Assembly: GCA_023460715.1 (NCBI GenBank)
Contig: JAEWPH010000097.1
Location: 1-5,997 of the forward strand
DNA from: Pseudomonadota bacterium
GTDB taxonomy: Bacteria; Pseudomonadota; Gammaproteobacteria; Burkholderiales; Burkholderiaceae_C
DNA: 5,997 bases
Reading direction: 5' to 3'
Both the position numbers and the translations under genes were made by a program. The notes beneath the pieces were generated by a model. That model did no database searches, was not told the DNA's origin, and saw only the letters and a program-made list of their open reading frames with translations. This document shows positions 1 to 4,625 of the stretch, piece by piece. Every line of letters begins with the position of its first letter. Positions within the stretch are counted from its first letter, which is position 1.

Positions 1-396
1 GTGCAGCAGTGCAGCGCCCGCGCCCGGCAGCGCGGCGTGGCACTGGCCCTCAGCGGCGAGGGCGCCAGCGGCCCCTGGGAGGCCGACCTGGCCACCCTGG
101 CCATCGGCAACCTGCTGGACAACGCCATCGATTTCTCGCCCGCCGGCGGCACGGTGCGCGTGCACCTGGACAGCGCCACAGTCACGGTGCAGGACGAAGG
201 CCCGGGCGTGCCCGACTACGCCCTGGCCCGGCTGGGCGAACGCTTCTTCACCACCGCGAGGCCGGACGGCACGCGCAGTGGTTCGGGCCTGGGTCTGGCC
301 ATCGTGCAGCGGGTGATGGCGCTGCACGGCGGCCGCTTGGCCGTCGAGAACGCGGCGCCCGGACTGCGCGCCAGCCTGCACTGGCCGCGCGCCTGA
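1..396 (+). CDS. creC: Sensor histidine kinase, C-terminal part (CreC-like), truncated by the window start
   Basis: This is the catalytic ATP-binding (HATPase_c) end of a two-component sensor kinase, which phosphorylates its own histidine and passes the phosphate to a response regulator. The 131 visible residues carry, in order, the N box (NLLDNAIDFS, residues 37-46), the G1 box (DEGPGV, 65-70), an F-box-like ERFFTT (80-85) and the G2 box (GSGLGLAIV, 94-102). Sensor, transmembrane and dimerisation/His regions lie to the left of the window, so the GTG at base 1 is not the start. The kinase class is certain from these motifs. The name CreC is inferred from context: creD lies 545 bases downstream behind CreB-type binding sites, as in the E. 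coli creABCD cluster. The gene ends in TGA, 32 bases before the VOC gene, so the two are probably co-transcribed. Confidence 0.85.
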   Translation: MQQCSARARQRGVALALSGEGASGPWEADLATLAIGNLLDNAIDFSPAGGTVRVHLDSATVTVQDEGPGVPDYALARLGERFFTTARPDGTRSGSGLGLAIVQRVMALHGGRLAVENAAPGLRASLHWPRA

Positions 397-428
397 GCGC
401 AGGCCCCCCGCACACCGGAGCCGCGCGC

Positions 429-836
429 ATGATCGATCACACGGGCATCCACGTCACCGATCTGGCGCGCGGCCAGGCGTTCTACACGCAGGTGCTGAAG
501 ACGCTGGGCCACGGCATCTGCCAGGAGCTGCCGGACGCCGTGGGTTACGGGCCCCAGCCGCCGTCGCCAGGCGACGATCCGGGCGGCGGGTTCTGGATCG
601 CCCAGGCCCCGCCGTTCGTTCCGCGCAGCCACGTGGCCTTCCGCGCCCGCGATGCAGAGCAGGTGCGCGCCTTTCACCGCGCGGCGCTGGCGGCCGGCGG
701 CACCGACAACGGGGCGCCGGGGCTGCGCCCTCAGTACCACGCTGGGTGCTACGCGGCGTTCGTGCTGGATCCGGACGGCTACAACATCGAGGCGGTCTGG
801 CACGGGGCGGCCGGTCCGGAGCCAGCCGCCGGGTAA
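429..836 (+). CDS. VOC-family (glyoxalase/bleomycin-resistance fold) protein
   Basis: A 135-residue protein with the two beta-alpha-beta-beta-beta modules of the vicinal oxygen chelate superfamily, which binds a divalent metal and acts on small molecules such as lactoylglutathione, catechols or antibiotics. The first strand with its metal-ligand histidine is seen in IDHTGIHVTD (H4; H8 is also near). SHVAFRA (H68) opens the second module, and LDPDGYNIEAVW supplies the usual terminal glutamate (E121). NGAPGLRPQYH (94-104) is a signature I associate with a proteobacterial VOC subgroup of unknown substrate. The start is ATG 429 with GGAG at 417-420, 8 bases upstream. It lies 32 bases after the kinase gene and before the creD promoter region. 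It has no signal peptide, so it should be cytoplasmic. The fold is secure; substrate and metal are unknown. A Gly/Pro-rich stretch (residues 41-54) precedes FWIAQA. Confidence 0.85.
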   Translation: MIDHTGIHVTDLARGQAFYTQVLKTLGHGICQELPDAVGYGPQPPSPGDDPGGGFWIAQAPPFVPRSHVAFRARDAEQVRAFHRAALAAGGTDNGAPGLRPQYHAGCYAAFVLDPDGYNIEAVWHGAAGPEPAAG

Positions 837-853
837 GGCGGCCGCACCGCCAC

Positions 854-889
854 TTCACGCCCGCCTCACAAACTTCATTTCCCTCTCAC
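854..889 (+). promoter_or_regulatory. Two tandem CreB-binding (cre-tag) elements upstream of creD
   Basis: Two direct copies of the pattern TTCAC-N6-TTCAC are visible. Site 1 is TTCAC-N6-CTCAC (854-869) and site 2 is TTCAT-N6-CTCAC (874-889). Half-sites begin at 854, 865, 874 and 885, so they step by 11, 9 and 11 bases, about one helical turn each, with a 20-base period between sites. TTCAC-N6-TTCAC is the established target of phosphorylated CreB in enterobacteria. Each copy here matches 9 (site 1) or 8 (site 2) of the 10 specified bases. The position, 52 bases before the likely creD start and next to the kinase gene, supports activation of creD by CreB. The last half-site also forms an inverted repeat (CTCACC-CTC-GGTGAG, 885-899). 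Binding is inferred, not shown. Confidence 0.7.
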
Positions 890-926
890 CCTCGGTGAGA
901 ACACTGCCTCTCCATGAACCACCCCT

Positions 927-943
927 GGAGGAGCAGTCCCTTG
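927..943 (+). promoter_or_regulatory. Ribosome-binding site that sets the creD start at TTG 941
   Basis: GGAGGAG-like sequence (GGAGGAG at 927-933) stands 7 bases before an in-frame TTG at 941-943. The only upstream in-frame ATG (914) has no purine-rich site before it, and this Shine-Dalgarno would then lie inside the coding sequence. Starting at the TTG gives MKHPLF followed at once by the hydrophobic segment, which matches the N-terminus of E. coli CreD as I recall it. Confidence 0.7.
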
Positions 944-2377
944 AAACACCCCTTATTCACCAAGATCGCCGCGCTGGCGGTCATCGCCGCCCTGCTGCTG
1001 TTCGGCCTGGGCCTCGTCGAGGACGTGGTGCGCGACCGCCAGCGCTACCGCACCGAAGCCACCCGCAGCGTGGCGCAGAGCCTGGCCGGGCCGCAGACGC
1101 TGCTCGGGCCCTTCATGCACAGCGCCTGCGTGGAGAGCTGGGACGAAACCGTCGGCACCGGCGCCGACCGCCGCAGCGTGGAGCGTCGGCGCGAGTTCCT
1201 GCTGACCGCCATGCCCGAGCAGCTGCAGGTGCGCACAGCGGCCGTGATGGAAGAGCGGGCACGCGGCCTGCACAAGGTGAACGCCTATACGCTCAAGGCC
1301 CACCTCACGGCGCAGTGGGCCGACCTGTCGGACCTGCGGGCCGAGACGACGGTCAAGGGCTCGCGCATGCAGTGCGGCGCGCCGATCCTGATGGTGTCCG
1401 TGGGCGATGCGCGGGGCATCCGCACGGCGCAGCTGCAGGTCGGCGGCCAGGCAATGGCACTCAAGCCCGGCACCTTCCATCCGCTCTACACCCGCGGCCT
1501 GCATGCCGCACTGCCCGAGGCCCTGCGCGACCAGCGCGGCGGGGTGACCGCCGACCTCGACCTGGAACTGGTCGGCACCGAGCGGCTCGCCATCGTGCCG
1601 CTGGGCGGCACCACCGACGTGCAGATGCAAAGCGGCTCGCCGCATCCGTCGTTCTCGGGCCGCTTCCTGCCATCCGAGCGCGAATGGGGGGCGGAAGGCT
1701 TCACCGCCCGGTGGCGCCTCTCGTCGCTGGCCACCACGGCGCAGCAGGACGTGGCAGCCGGCCGCCGCATTTGCGAGCCCGGCGCCGCCGTGCCGGCCAG
1801 CTATGACGACAGCGAGGGCGAACGCACCGCCCCCGAAGCGGCGCAGCGCGGCTGCACCGACAGCTTCAGCGTGGGCTTCGTCGATCCGGTGAACCCGTAT
1901 TCGCTCTCCGACCGCGCGACCAAATACGGCGTGCTCTTCATCGCGCTCACCTTCGTGGCCGTGGGCCTGTTCGAGCTGATGAAGAAGCTGCGCGTGCACC
2001 CCGTGCAGTACCTGCTGGTGGGCAGCGCGCTGTGCAGCTTCTTCCTGCTGCTGGTGAGCCTGTCGGAACACCTGTCTTTCGGCCTGTCCTATGCCCTGGC
2101 GGCTGGCGGGTGCGTGTTGCTGCTGGCCTATTACGCCAGCCACATGCTGGGGGGCGTCCTGCGCGGCATCCCCTTCGGCCTGGGCATCGGTCTGCTGTAC
2201 GGGCTGCTCTATGTGCTGCTGCAGCTGGAGCAGACGGCGCTGGTGGTGGGCGCGATCGCGCTGTTCCTGGTGCTGGGCGCGGTGATGGTGCTGACCCGCA
2301 AGGTCAACTGGTACGGGCTGGCGCCGCAGCGCGGTGCGCCGGCCGCTGCGGCCACCACGGCGCAGGAGGCTTCTTGA
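941..2377 (+). CDS. creD: Inner-membrane protein CreD (cell envelope integrity)
   Basis: CreD is the main output of the CreBC two-component system and affects envelope integrity and, in some species, beta-lactam response; its biochemical activity is unknown. From the TTG start the protein is 478 residues, slightly longer than E. coli CreD (about 450). An N-terminal membrane helix spans about residues 8-26. A large periplasmic domain follows with the conserved blocks VSVGDARG (152-159) and PHPSFSGRFLP (234-244). DRATKY (324-329) leads into about five membrane helices, including HPVQYLLVG (353-361). The excess length lies mostly in an insertion around 276-308 holding two cysteines (C278, C305); C63 and C145 also face the periplasm. 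The start could instead be ATG 914 (487 residues). Two CreB-type sites lie upstream and a short gene overlaps the stop. Confidence 0.93.
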   Translation: MKHPLFTKIAALAVIAALLLFGLGLVEDVVRDRQRYRTEATRSVAQSLAGPQTLLGPFMHSACVESWDETVGTGADRRSVERRREFLLTAMPEQLQVRTAAVMEERARGLHKVNAYTLKAHLTAQWADLSDLRAETTVKGSRMQCGAPILMVSVGDARGIRTAQLQVGGQAMALKPGTFHPLYTRGLHAALPEALRDQRGGVTADLDLELVGTERLAIVPLGGTTDVQMQSGSPHPSFSGRFLPSEREWGAEGFTARWRLSSLATTAQQDVAAGRRICEPGAAVPASYDDSEGERTAPEAAQRGCTDSFSVGFVDPVNPYSLSDRATKYGVLFIALTFVAVGLFELMKKLRVHPVQYLLVGSALCSFFLLLVSLSEHLSFGLSYALAAGGCVLLLAYYASHMLGGVLRGIPFGLGIGLLYGLLYVLLQLEQTALVVGAIALFLVLGAVMVLTRKVNWYGLAPQRGAPAAAATTAQEAS

Positions 2378-2685
2378 TGGAAGGCCATCCCACGAACGCC
2401 GGAGCGACCCGTAGAGCATCCCGCGGCAGCCAGCGCGGGCTGCCGCCGGGCACCGGCCCTGCCCTGTCGCTGGCGGAAGCGCAGCGGGTGCAGCACTACC
2501 AAGACCGGCTGGAGCAGGCCCTGCAGGCGAGGGACCGCGCGGCGCTGCGGCGCGCCAAGCAGGACGTGCTGCAGGCGGCCTATCTGCGGCAGCAGCAGCC
2601 CGCGACGCCGGCCTTGCGCACCGCTCTGCGCCGGCTGTCGTGGTGGATGGCCGGCATGCGCCTGTCGCGCGACCCGCTGGGCTGA
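2377..2685 (+). CDS. Small Arg/Gln/Ala-rich helical protein, unknown function, translationally coupled to creD
   Basis: A 102-residue protein I do not recognise. Its ATG shares a base with the creD stop (TGATG at 2375-2379), and a full AGGAGG (2364-2369) sits 7 bases upstream inside creD, so translation is probably coupled and the gene is expressed with creD. Residues 1-28 are Gly/Arg/Pro-rich and probably disordered. Residues 30-73 form a long charged Gln/Arg/Ala helix with a possible short coiled coil. The end (80-98) is basic and amphipathic with WWMAGM (89-94), which might touch membrane or nucleic acid. There is no signal peptide, no true membrane span and no cysteine. The overlap and strong ribosome-binding site are the main reasons to accept it as a gene; function is open. 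It ends 25 bases before the stop of the convergent hemerythrin gene. Confidence 0.72.
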   Translation: MEGHPTNAGATRRASRGSQRGLPPGTGPALSLAEAQRVQHYQDRLEQALQARDRAALRRAKQDVLQAAYLRQQQPATPALRTALRRLSWWMAGMRLSRDPLG

Positions 2686-2710
2686 GCGGCCAGGAGCCAA
2701 AGGCCCTGCG

Positions 2711-3226
2711 TCAGGCCGCGACGGGCTGGCGCTCGTGCGCCGCGTGTTCGTCGTCGCCACTGGAGCAGGCGCCGCCGCAACCCTGGATCAGGTCGTCAGG
2801 CAGCGCGGCGGGGGCGTTCACGATGCCGGTCACGGGGTCGAACCCCGCCCGGCGCAGATGCAGGGCCAGGGCCGCATCCATGCTCTGGGTGTGCTGTGGG
2901 AACCAGATCGCCAGTTCGGAGGCCATGCCCCGAAGCACATCGAGCTCGCCCTGCTCGGCCCGCTGCGTGCCTTCGCGCATCACCTGCAGCACCACCTTGT
3001 GCTGCAGGCTGTGGCAGTTGCTGGACGCGAAGCGGGTCGCCTGCATCCAGCGGTCTTCCTGGCCGAAGTGGCCTTCGGTGTGTTCCACCAGGGCTTTCCA
3101 GGCGTCCAGCAGGTGGGCGTCGTCCGCACGTTCGACGGCCTCCAGCAGTTGCACGAACTCCTGGTGCGTGTCGTCCATGAGCGGCAGGTCCAGTGCCAGA
3201 CCGTCGGACCATTCGAGTGCGGCCAT
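2711..3226 (-). CDS. Bacteriohemerythrin (HHE di-iron oxygen-binding protein)
   Basis: A hemerythrin-domain protein that binds O2 reversibly at a non-heme di-iron centre; bacterial members are linked to oxygen storage, sensing or delivery. Numbered from the start used here (171 residues), the seven expected ligands are present with family spacing: H21 (MDDTHQEF), H53 and E57 (HFGQE), H72 and H76 (HSLQH), and H112 and D117 (HTQSMD). The opening LEWSDGLALDLPLMD is typical. In-frame ATGs also occur at 3253, 3241 and 3232. I prefer 3226 because AAGGGA (3233-3238) lies 6 bases before it and H21 then falls at the usual place. The C-terminal tail of about 45 residues after the helical bundle is Gly/Asp-rich with a C-x3-C pair (C150, C154) and is not part of the standard fold. 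No signal peptide, so cytoplasmic. Confidence 0.92.
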   Translation of the reverse strand: MAALEWSDGLALDLPLMDDTHQEFVQLLEAVERADDAHLLDAWKALVEHTEGHFGQEDRWMQATRFASSNCHSLQHKVVLQVMREGTQRAEQGELDVLRGMASELAIWFPQHTQSMDAALALHLRRAGFDPVTGIVNAPAALPDDLIQGCGGACSSGDDEHAAHERQPVAA

Positions 3227-3363
3227 ATCCATTCCCTTCATCAGCCAAGGCAAAACAGCGCCGTCGCGCGGCGAGGGGCCAGCTTACGAAGGCGTGCGCT
3301 CCCAGGCTTTGACGCAGGTCATGAAGCCATGGCCGGCGCGGCTCTGGCAAACCGCGCGGGCCA
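3227..3363 (-). other. Hemerythrin upstream region with no recognisable promoter
   Basis: This stretch between the terminator above and the preferred hemerythrin start must hold that gene's promoter if the terminator is effective. I looked for TTGACA/TATAAT-like pairs, FNR-type half-sites and riboswitch-like folds on the - strand and saw none that I would call. The three alternative in-frame ATGs of hemerythrin fall within 3230-3253. Confidence 0.4.
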
Positions 3364-3391
3364 AGAAAAAGGGCCCTGCAGTGCAGGGCCC
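3364..3391 (-). terminator. Rho-independent terminator for the Cys-repeat gene
   Basis: Read on the - strand, a perfect GC-rich hairpin (GGGCCCTGC, 3-base loop, GCAGGGCCC; 3371-3391) is followed directly by TTTTTCTT. It lies about 89 bases below the stop at 3480 and upstream of the hemerythrin gene, so it separates the two - strand genes and implies hemerythrin has its own promoter. Confidence 0.88.
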
Positions 3392-3479
3392 CCGAGGGCG
3401 CGGTCGATGGTCGCCGCAGCGTCAGCTTTTCGAGTTCTCAAAAGATGGCTGTATCAGACCATCGCGTTGCCAATAGGGA

Positions 3480-4058
3480 TTACTGGCCGTACATGCGCTT
3501 GGCGTCGGCCACGCACTTGTCCTTGGCGTCACCGTTCATGGTGTCGCAGCGTTCCTTGGCGGCCTTGTAGTCGGCTTCACGCTTTTCTGCGGAAGCGTCC
3601 TTCTTGGCTTCAGCCACCTTGGCCTGCTGCTTGGCGGGGTCGTCCGTCGGCGTGGCGGCGGTACGTGCCACCTTGGCGTCTTCCTTGGCCTTCACTTGAG
3701 CGGCCTTGGCGTCCTTCTGGCACACGTTCTTGGCGTCGCCGGTCAGGTCGTCGCACTTTTCCTTGGCGACATCGTAGGCAGCGTTGGCGCGGGCATCAGC
3801 CACCTTCTCGTTGGCCTTGGCGCTGGGCTTGTACTGGGCTTCCAGTTCGGCCTTGGCGACGTTCTCGGCGCCCTTGGCTTCCTTCTGGCAGACGTCCTTG
3901 GCGTTGCCGCTCATGCCGTCGCACTTGGCCTTGGCGGCCTTGTAGTCGGCAGAGATGCGGTCCTTGGCAGCGCTGTGCTCTTCCTTGGTCATGGCCATGC
4001 CGGAGGTAGCCATCAGGCCGGCGATTGCGAGAGCGAGCAGGTTACGGGTGTGCTTCAT
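3480..4058 (-). CDS. Secreted Lys/Ala-rich protein with three C-x10-C repeats
   Basis: A 192-residue exported protein. The start at 4058 has GAGGAG 7 bases upstream and begins a classical signal peptide (MKHTRN, a hydrophobic core at 7-17, likely cleavage after A22). The mature part is highly charged, rich in Lys and Ala, helical, with no membrane span. It has three copies of a roughly 26-residue unit of the form YxxAKxxCDxxxGxAKxxCxxxAK, with cysteine pairs at 46/57, 102/113 and 171/182, always ten residues apart. Spacers between the units are Lys/Ala-rich; one is Pro/Asp-containing (136-141). The even cysteine pattern suggests one disulfide-bonded helical hairpin per repeat in the periplasm. 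Similar proteins tend to be labelled 'TolA-like cell envelope biogenesis', probably from composition only. The C-x-GD-x-C layout faintly recalls PsiF repeats but I cannot assign that family. Gene order follows csbD on the same strand after a 92-base gap. Confidence 0.88.
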   Translation of the reverse strand: MKHTRNLLALAIAGLMATSGMAMTKEEHSAAKDRISADYKAAKAKCDGMSGNAKDVCQKEAKGAENVAKAELEAQYKPSAKANEKVADARANAAYDVAKEKCDDLTGDAKNVCQKDAKAAQVKAKEDAKVARTAATPTDDPAKQQAKVAEAKKDASAEKREADYKAAKERCDTMNGDAKDKCVADAKRMYGQ

Positions 4059-4096
4059 GGAAATTCTCCTCGGATTGTCAAAAGGGGGTTTCTTGC

Positions 4097-4118
4097 GCCG
4101 CTGGCCCAAGCCGGCGGC
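4097..4118 (-). other. Imperfect hairpin between csbD-like gene and Cys-repeat gene
   Basis: In the 92-base gap, GCCGC-C-GGC, a 4-base loop and GCC-A-GCGGC pair with one C/A mismatch. On the - strand a short T-run (TTTT) appears only about 15 bases later after a C-run, so it is a poor terminator. It could attenuate or stabilise a csbD-Cys-repeat transcript. Confidence 0.35.
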
Positions 4119-4150
4119 CTGTTGTTCTGGGGGACCGGAACGTGTCCGTG

Positions 4151-4369
4151 TCAGTTGTCGAAACGGAAGTCGGGGTGGCGGGCCTGCCAGTCCTTGAGCT
4201 GCTTTTCCGCCTCGTCCTTGGCGATGCCCTGGCGCTCTTGCAGCTTGCCCAGGAACTGGTCACGCTTGCCGGCGATCACGTCGAGGTCGTCGTCGGTCAT
4301 CTTGCCCCACTGTTCCTTGATCTTGCCGGTGAACTGCTTCCAGTTGCCCTTGATGCGGTCTTCGTTCAT
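4151..4369 (-). CDS. CsbD/YjbJ-family stress-response protein
   Basis: A 72-residue hydrophilic helical protein of the CsbD family, close to E. coli YjbJ in the parts I can recall: GNWKQFTGKIKEQWGK (8-23), a TDDDLDVI turn (25-32), GKRDQFLGKLQERQG (34-48) and an acidic/basic C-terminal helix ending in DWQARHP. Members are abundant general-stress proteins (sigma-B dependent in Bacillus, sigma-S linked in enterobacteria) of unknown molecular role. The start at 4369 has GAGGAG 5 bases upstream and gives the family's usual length and N-terminus; the ATG at 4405 would add 12 basic residues unlike the family. No cysteine, signal peptide or membrane span. Its upstream leader contains two inverted repeats. 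It may be co-transcribed with the secreted Cys-repeat gene below. Confidence 0.93.
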   Translation of the reverse strand: MNEDRIKGNWKQFTGKIKEQWGKMTDDDLDVIAGKRDQFLGKLQERQGIAKDEAEKQLKDWQARHPDFRFDN

Positions 4370-4406
4370 GTTGACTCCTCTACGGGTGCGATGTCTCGCC
4401 TTCACT

Positions 4407-4442
4407 GTCCTGCTGGTGGGCAGGACGCCTAGTTGCGAGGCG
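4407..4442. repeat. Two adjacent inverted repeats upstream of the csbD-like gene
   Basis: A perfect 7-base inverted repeat (GTCCTGC-N6-GCAGGAC, 4407-4426) abuts a second one (CGCCT-N7-AGGCG, 4426-4442). They lie 38-73 bases before the csbD-like start. They could be operators for a dimeric regulator or hairpins in the mRNA leader. No T-run follows, so they are not terminators. Confidence 0.55.
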
Positions 4443-4450
4443 ATGGAAGA

Positions 4451-4456
4451 ACTGTA
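4451..4456 (-). promoter_or_regulatory. Possible -10 element for the csbD-like gene
   Basis: On the - strand CTACAGT occurs here: TACAGT matches TATAAT at four of six bases and carries the C just upstream that favours sigma-S. A start near 4444 would give a leader of about 75 bases containing both inverted repeats. There is no convincing -35. This is suggestive only, resting mainly on the known stress control of the family. Confidence 0.22.
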
Positions 4457-4489
4457 GGCAGGGCCCCCGCCGCCCGCCGTAGGTGGCGT

Positions 4490-4537
4490 GACGCAGGCGG
4501 CGTCAGCCCCCGCCTACCTCGCCGCGTAGGCTGGGGC
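4490..4537. repeat. GC-rich inverted repeats between csbD-like gene and cysH-like gene
   Basis: GACGC-N5-GCGTC (4490-4504) is followed directly by a longer hairpin: GCCCC-C-GCCTAC, an 8-base loop, GTAGGC-T-GGGGC (4506-4537; 11 paired bases with one mismatch). Neither has a T-run. The second lies just beyond the cysH terminator on the - strand, so it might be a back-up stop or a structured part of a csbD leader. Confidence 0.5.
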
Positions 4538-4551
4538 GCCGCTGGCAAGGC

Positions 4552-4582
4552 AAAAAAAAGACGTGCCCCAAGGCACGTCTTT
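4552..4582 (-). terminator. Strong rho-independent terminator of the CysH-like gene (possibly bidirectional)
   Basis: AAAGACGTGCC-CCAA-GGCACGTCTTT forms an 11-base-pair stem with a 4-base loop (4557-4582). On the - strand it ends in a run of eight T residues (the A-run at 4552-4559), about 44 bases below the stop at 4626. On the + strand only TTT follows, so termination there would be weaker. Confidence 0.92.
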
Positions 4583-4625
4583 GCTAGGGTGCAGGACGCG
4601 CGGAACGCGCCTGGAGGGGCGGCTC

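Noticed and set aside
854..889. The tandem 11-base repeats as a PhoB (Pho) box
   Set aside because: The spacing is similar, but CTGTCAT-like heptamers are absent, while TTCAC-N6-TTCAC fits CreB and the neighbouring kinase and creD.
652..1806. A + strand frame overlapping the VOC gene and the first half of creD
   Set aside because: It is an out-of-frame Arg/Pro/Ala-rich shadow of two real genes and would also run through the cre elements.
953..2419. A 488-codon open frame on the - strand opposite creD
   Set aside because: It mirrors creD codon by codon, has a low-complexity His/Gln/Ala/Arg-rich translation with no domain, and creD is clearly the real gene. Long antisense frames are common at this GC content.
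2686..2719. Inverted repeat GCGGCC...GGCCGC between the convergent genes as a shared terminator
   Set aside because: The loop is 22 bases and no T-run follows on either strand, so it does not qualify as a rho-independent terminator.
2735..4009. A 424-codon + strand open frame across the hemerythrin and Cys-repeat genes
   Set aside because: It crosses two well-supported - strand genes and a terminator, and its translation is Arg/Trp/Pro-rich with no recognisable fold.
3480..4058. Assignment of the Lys/Ala-rich protein as TolA or PsiF
   Set aside because: It has a cleavable signal peptide, not the TolA membrane anchor, and lacks a TolA C-terminal domain. The repeats only loosely resemble PsiF.
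3696..4457. A + strand frame that looks like a Gly/Leu/Val-rich membrane protein
   Set aside because: The hydrophobic look comes from reading the complement of Lys/Ala-rich coding sequence (AAG and GCC become CTT and GGC). No ribosome-binding site fits, and the - strand genes here are secure.
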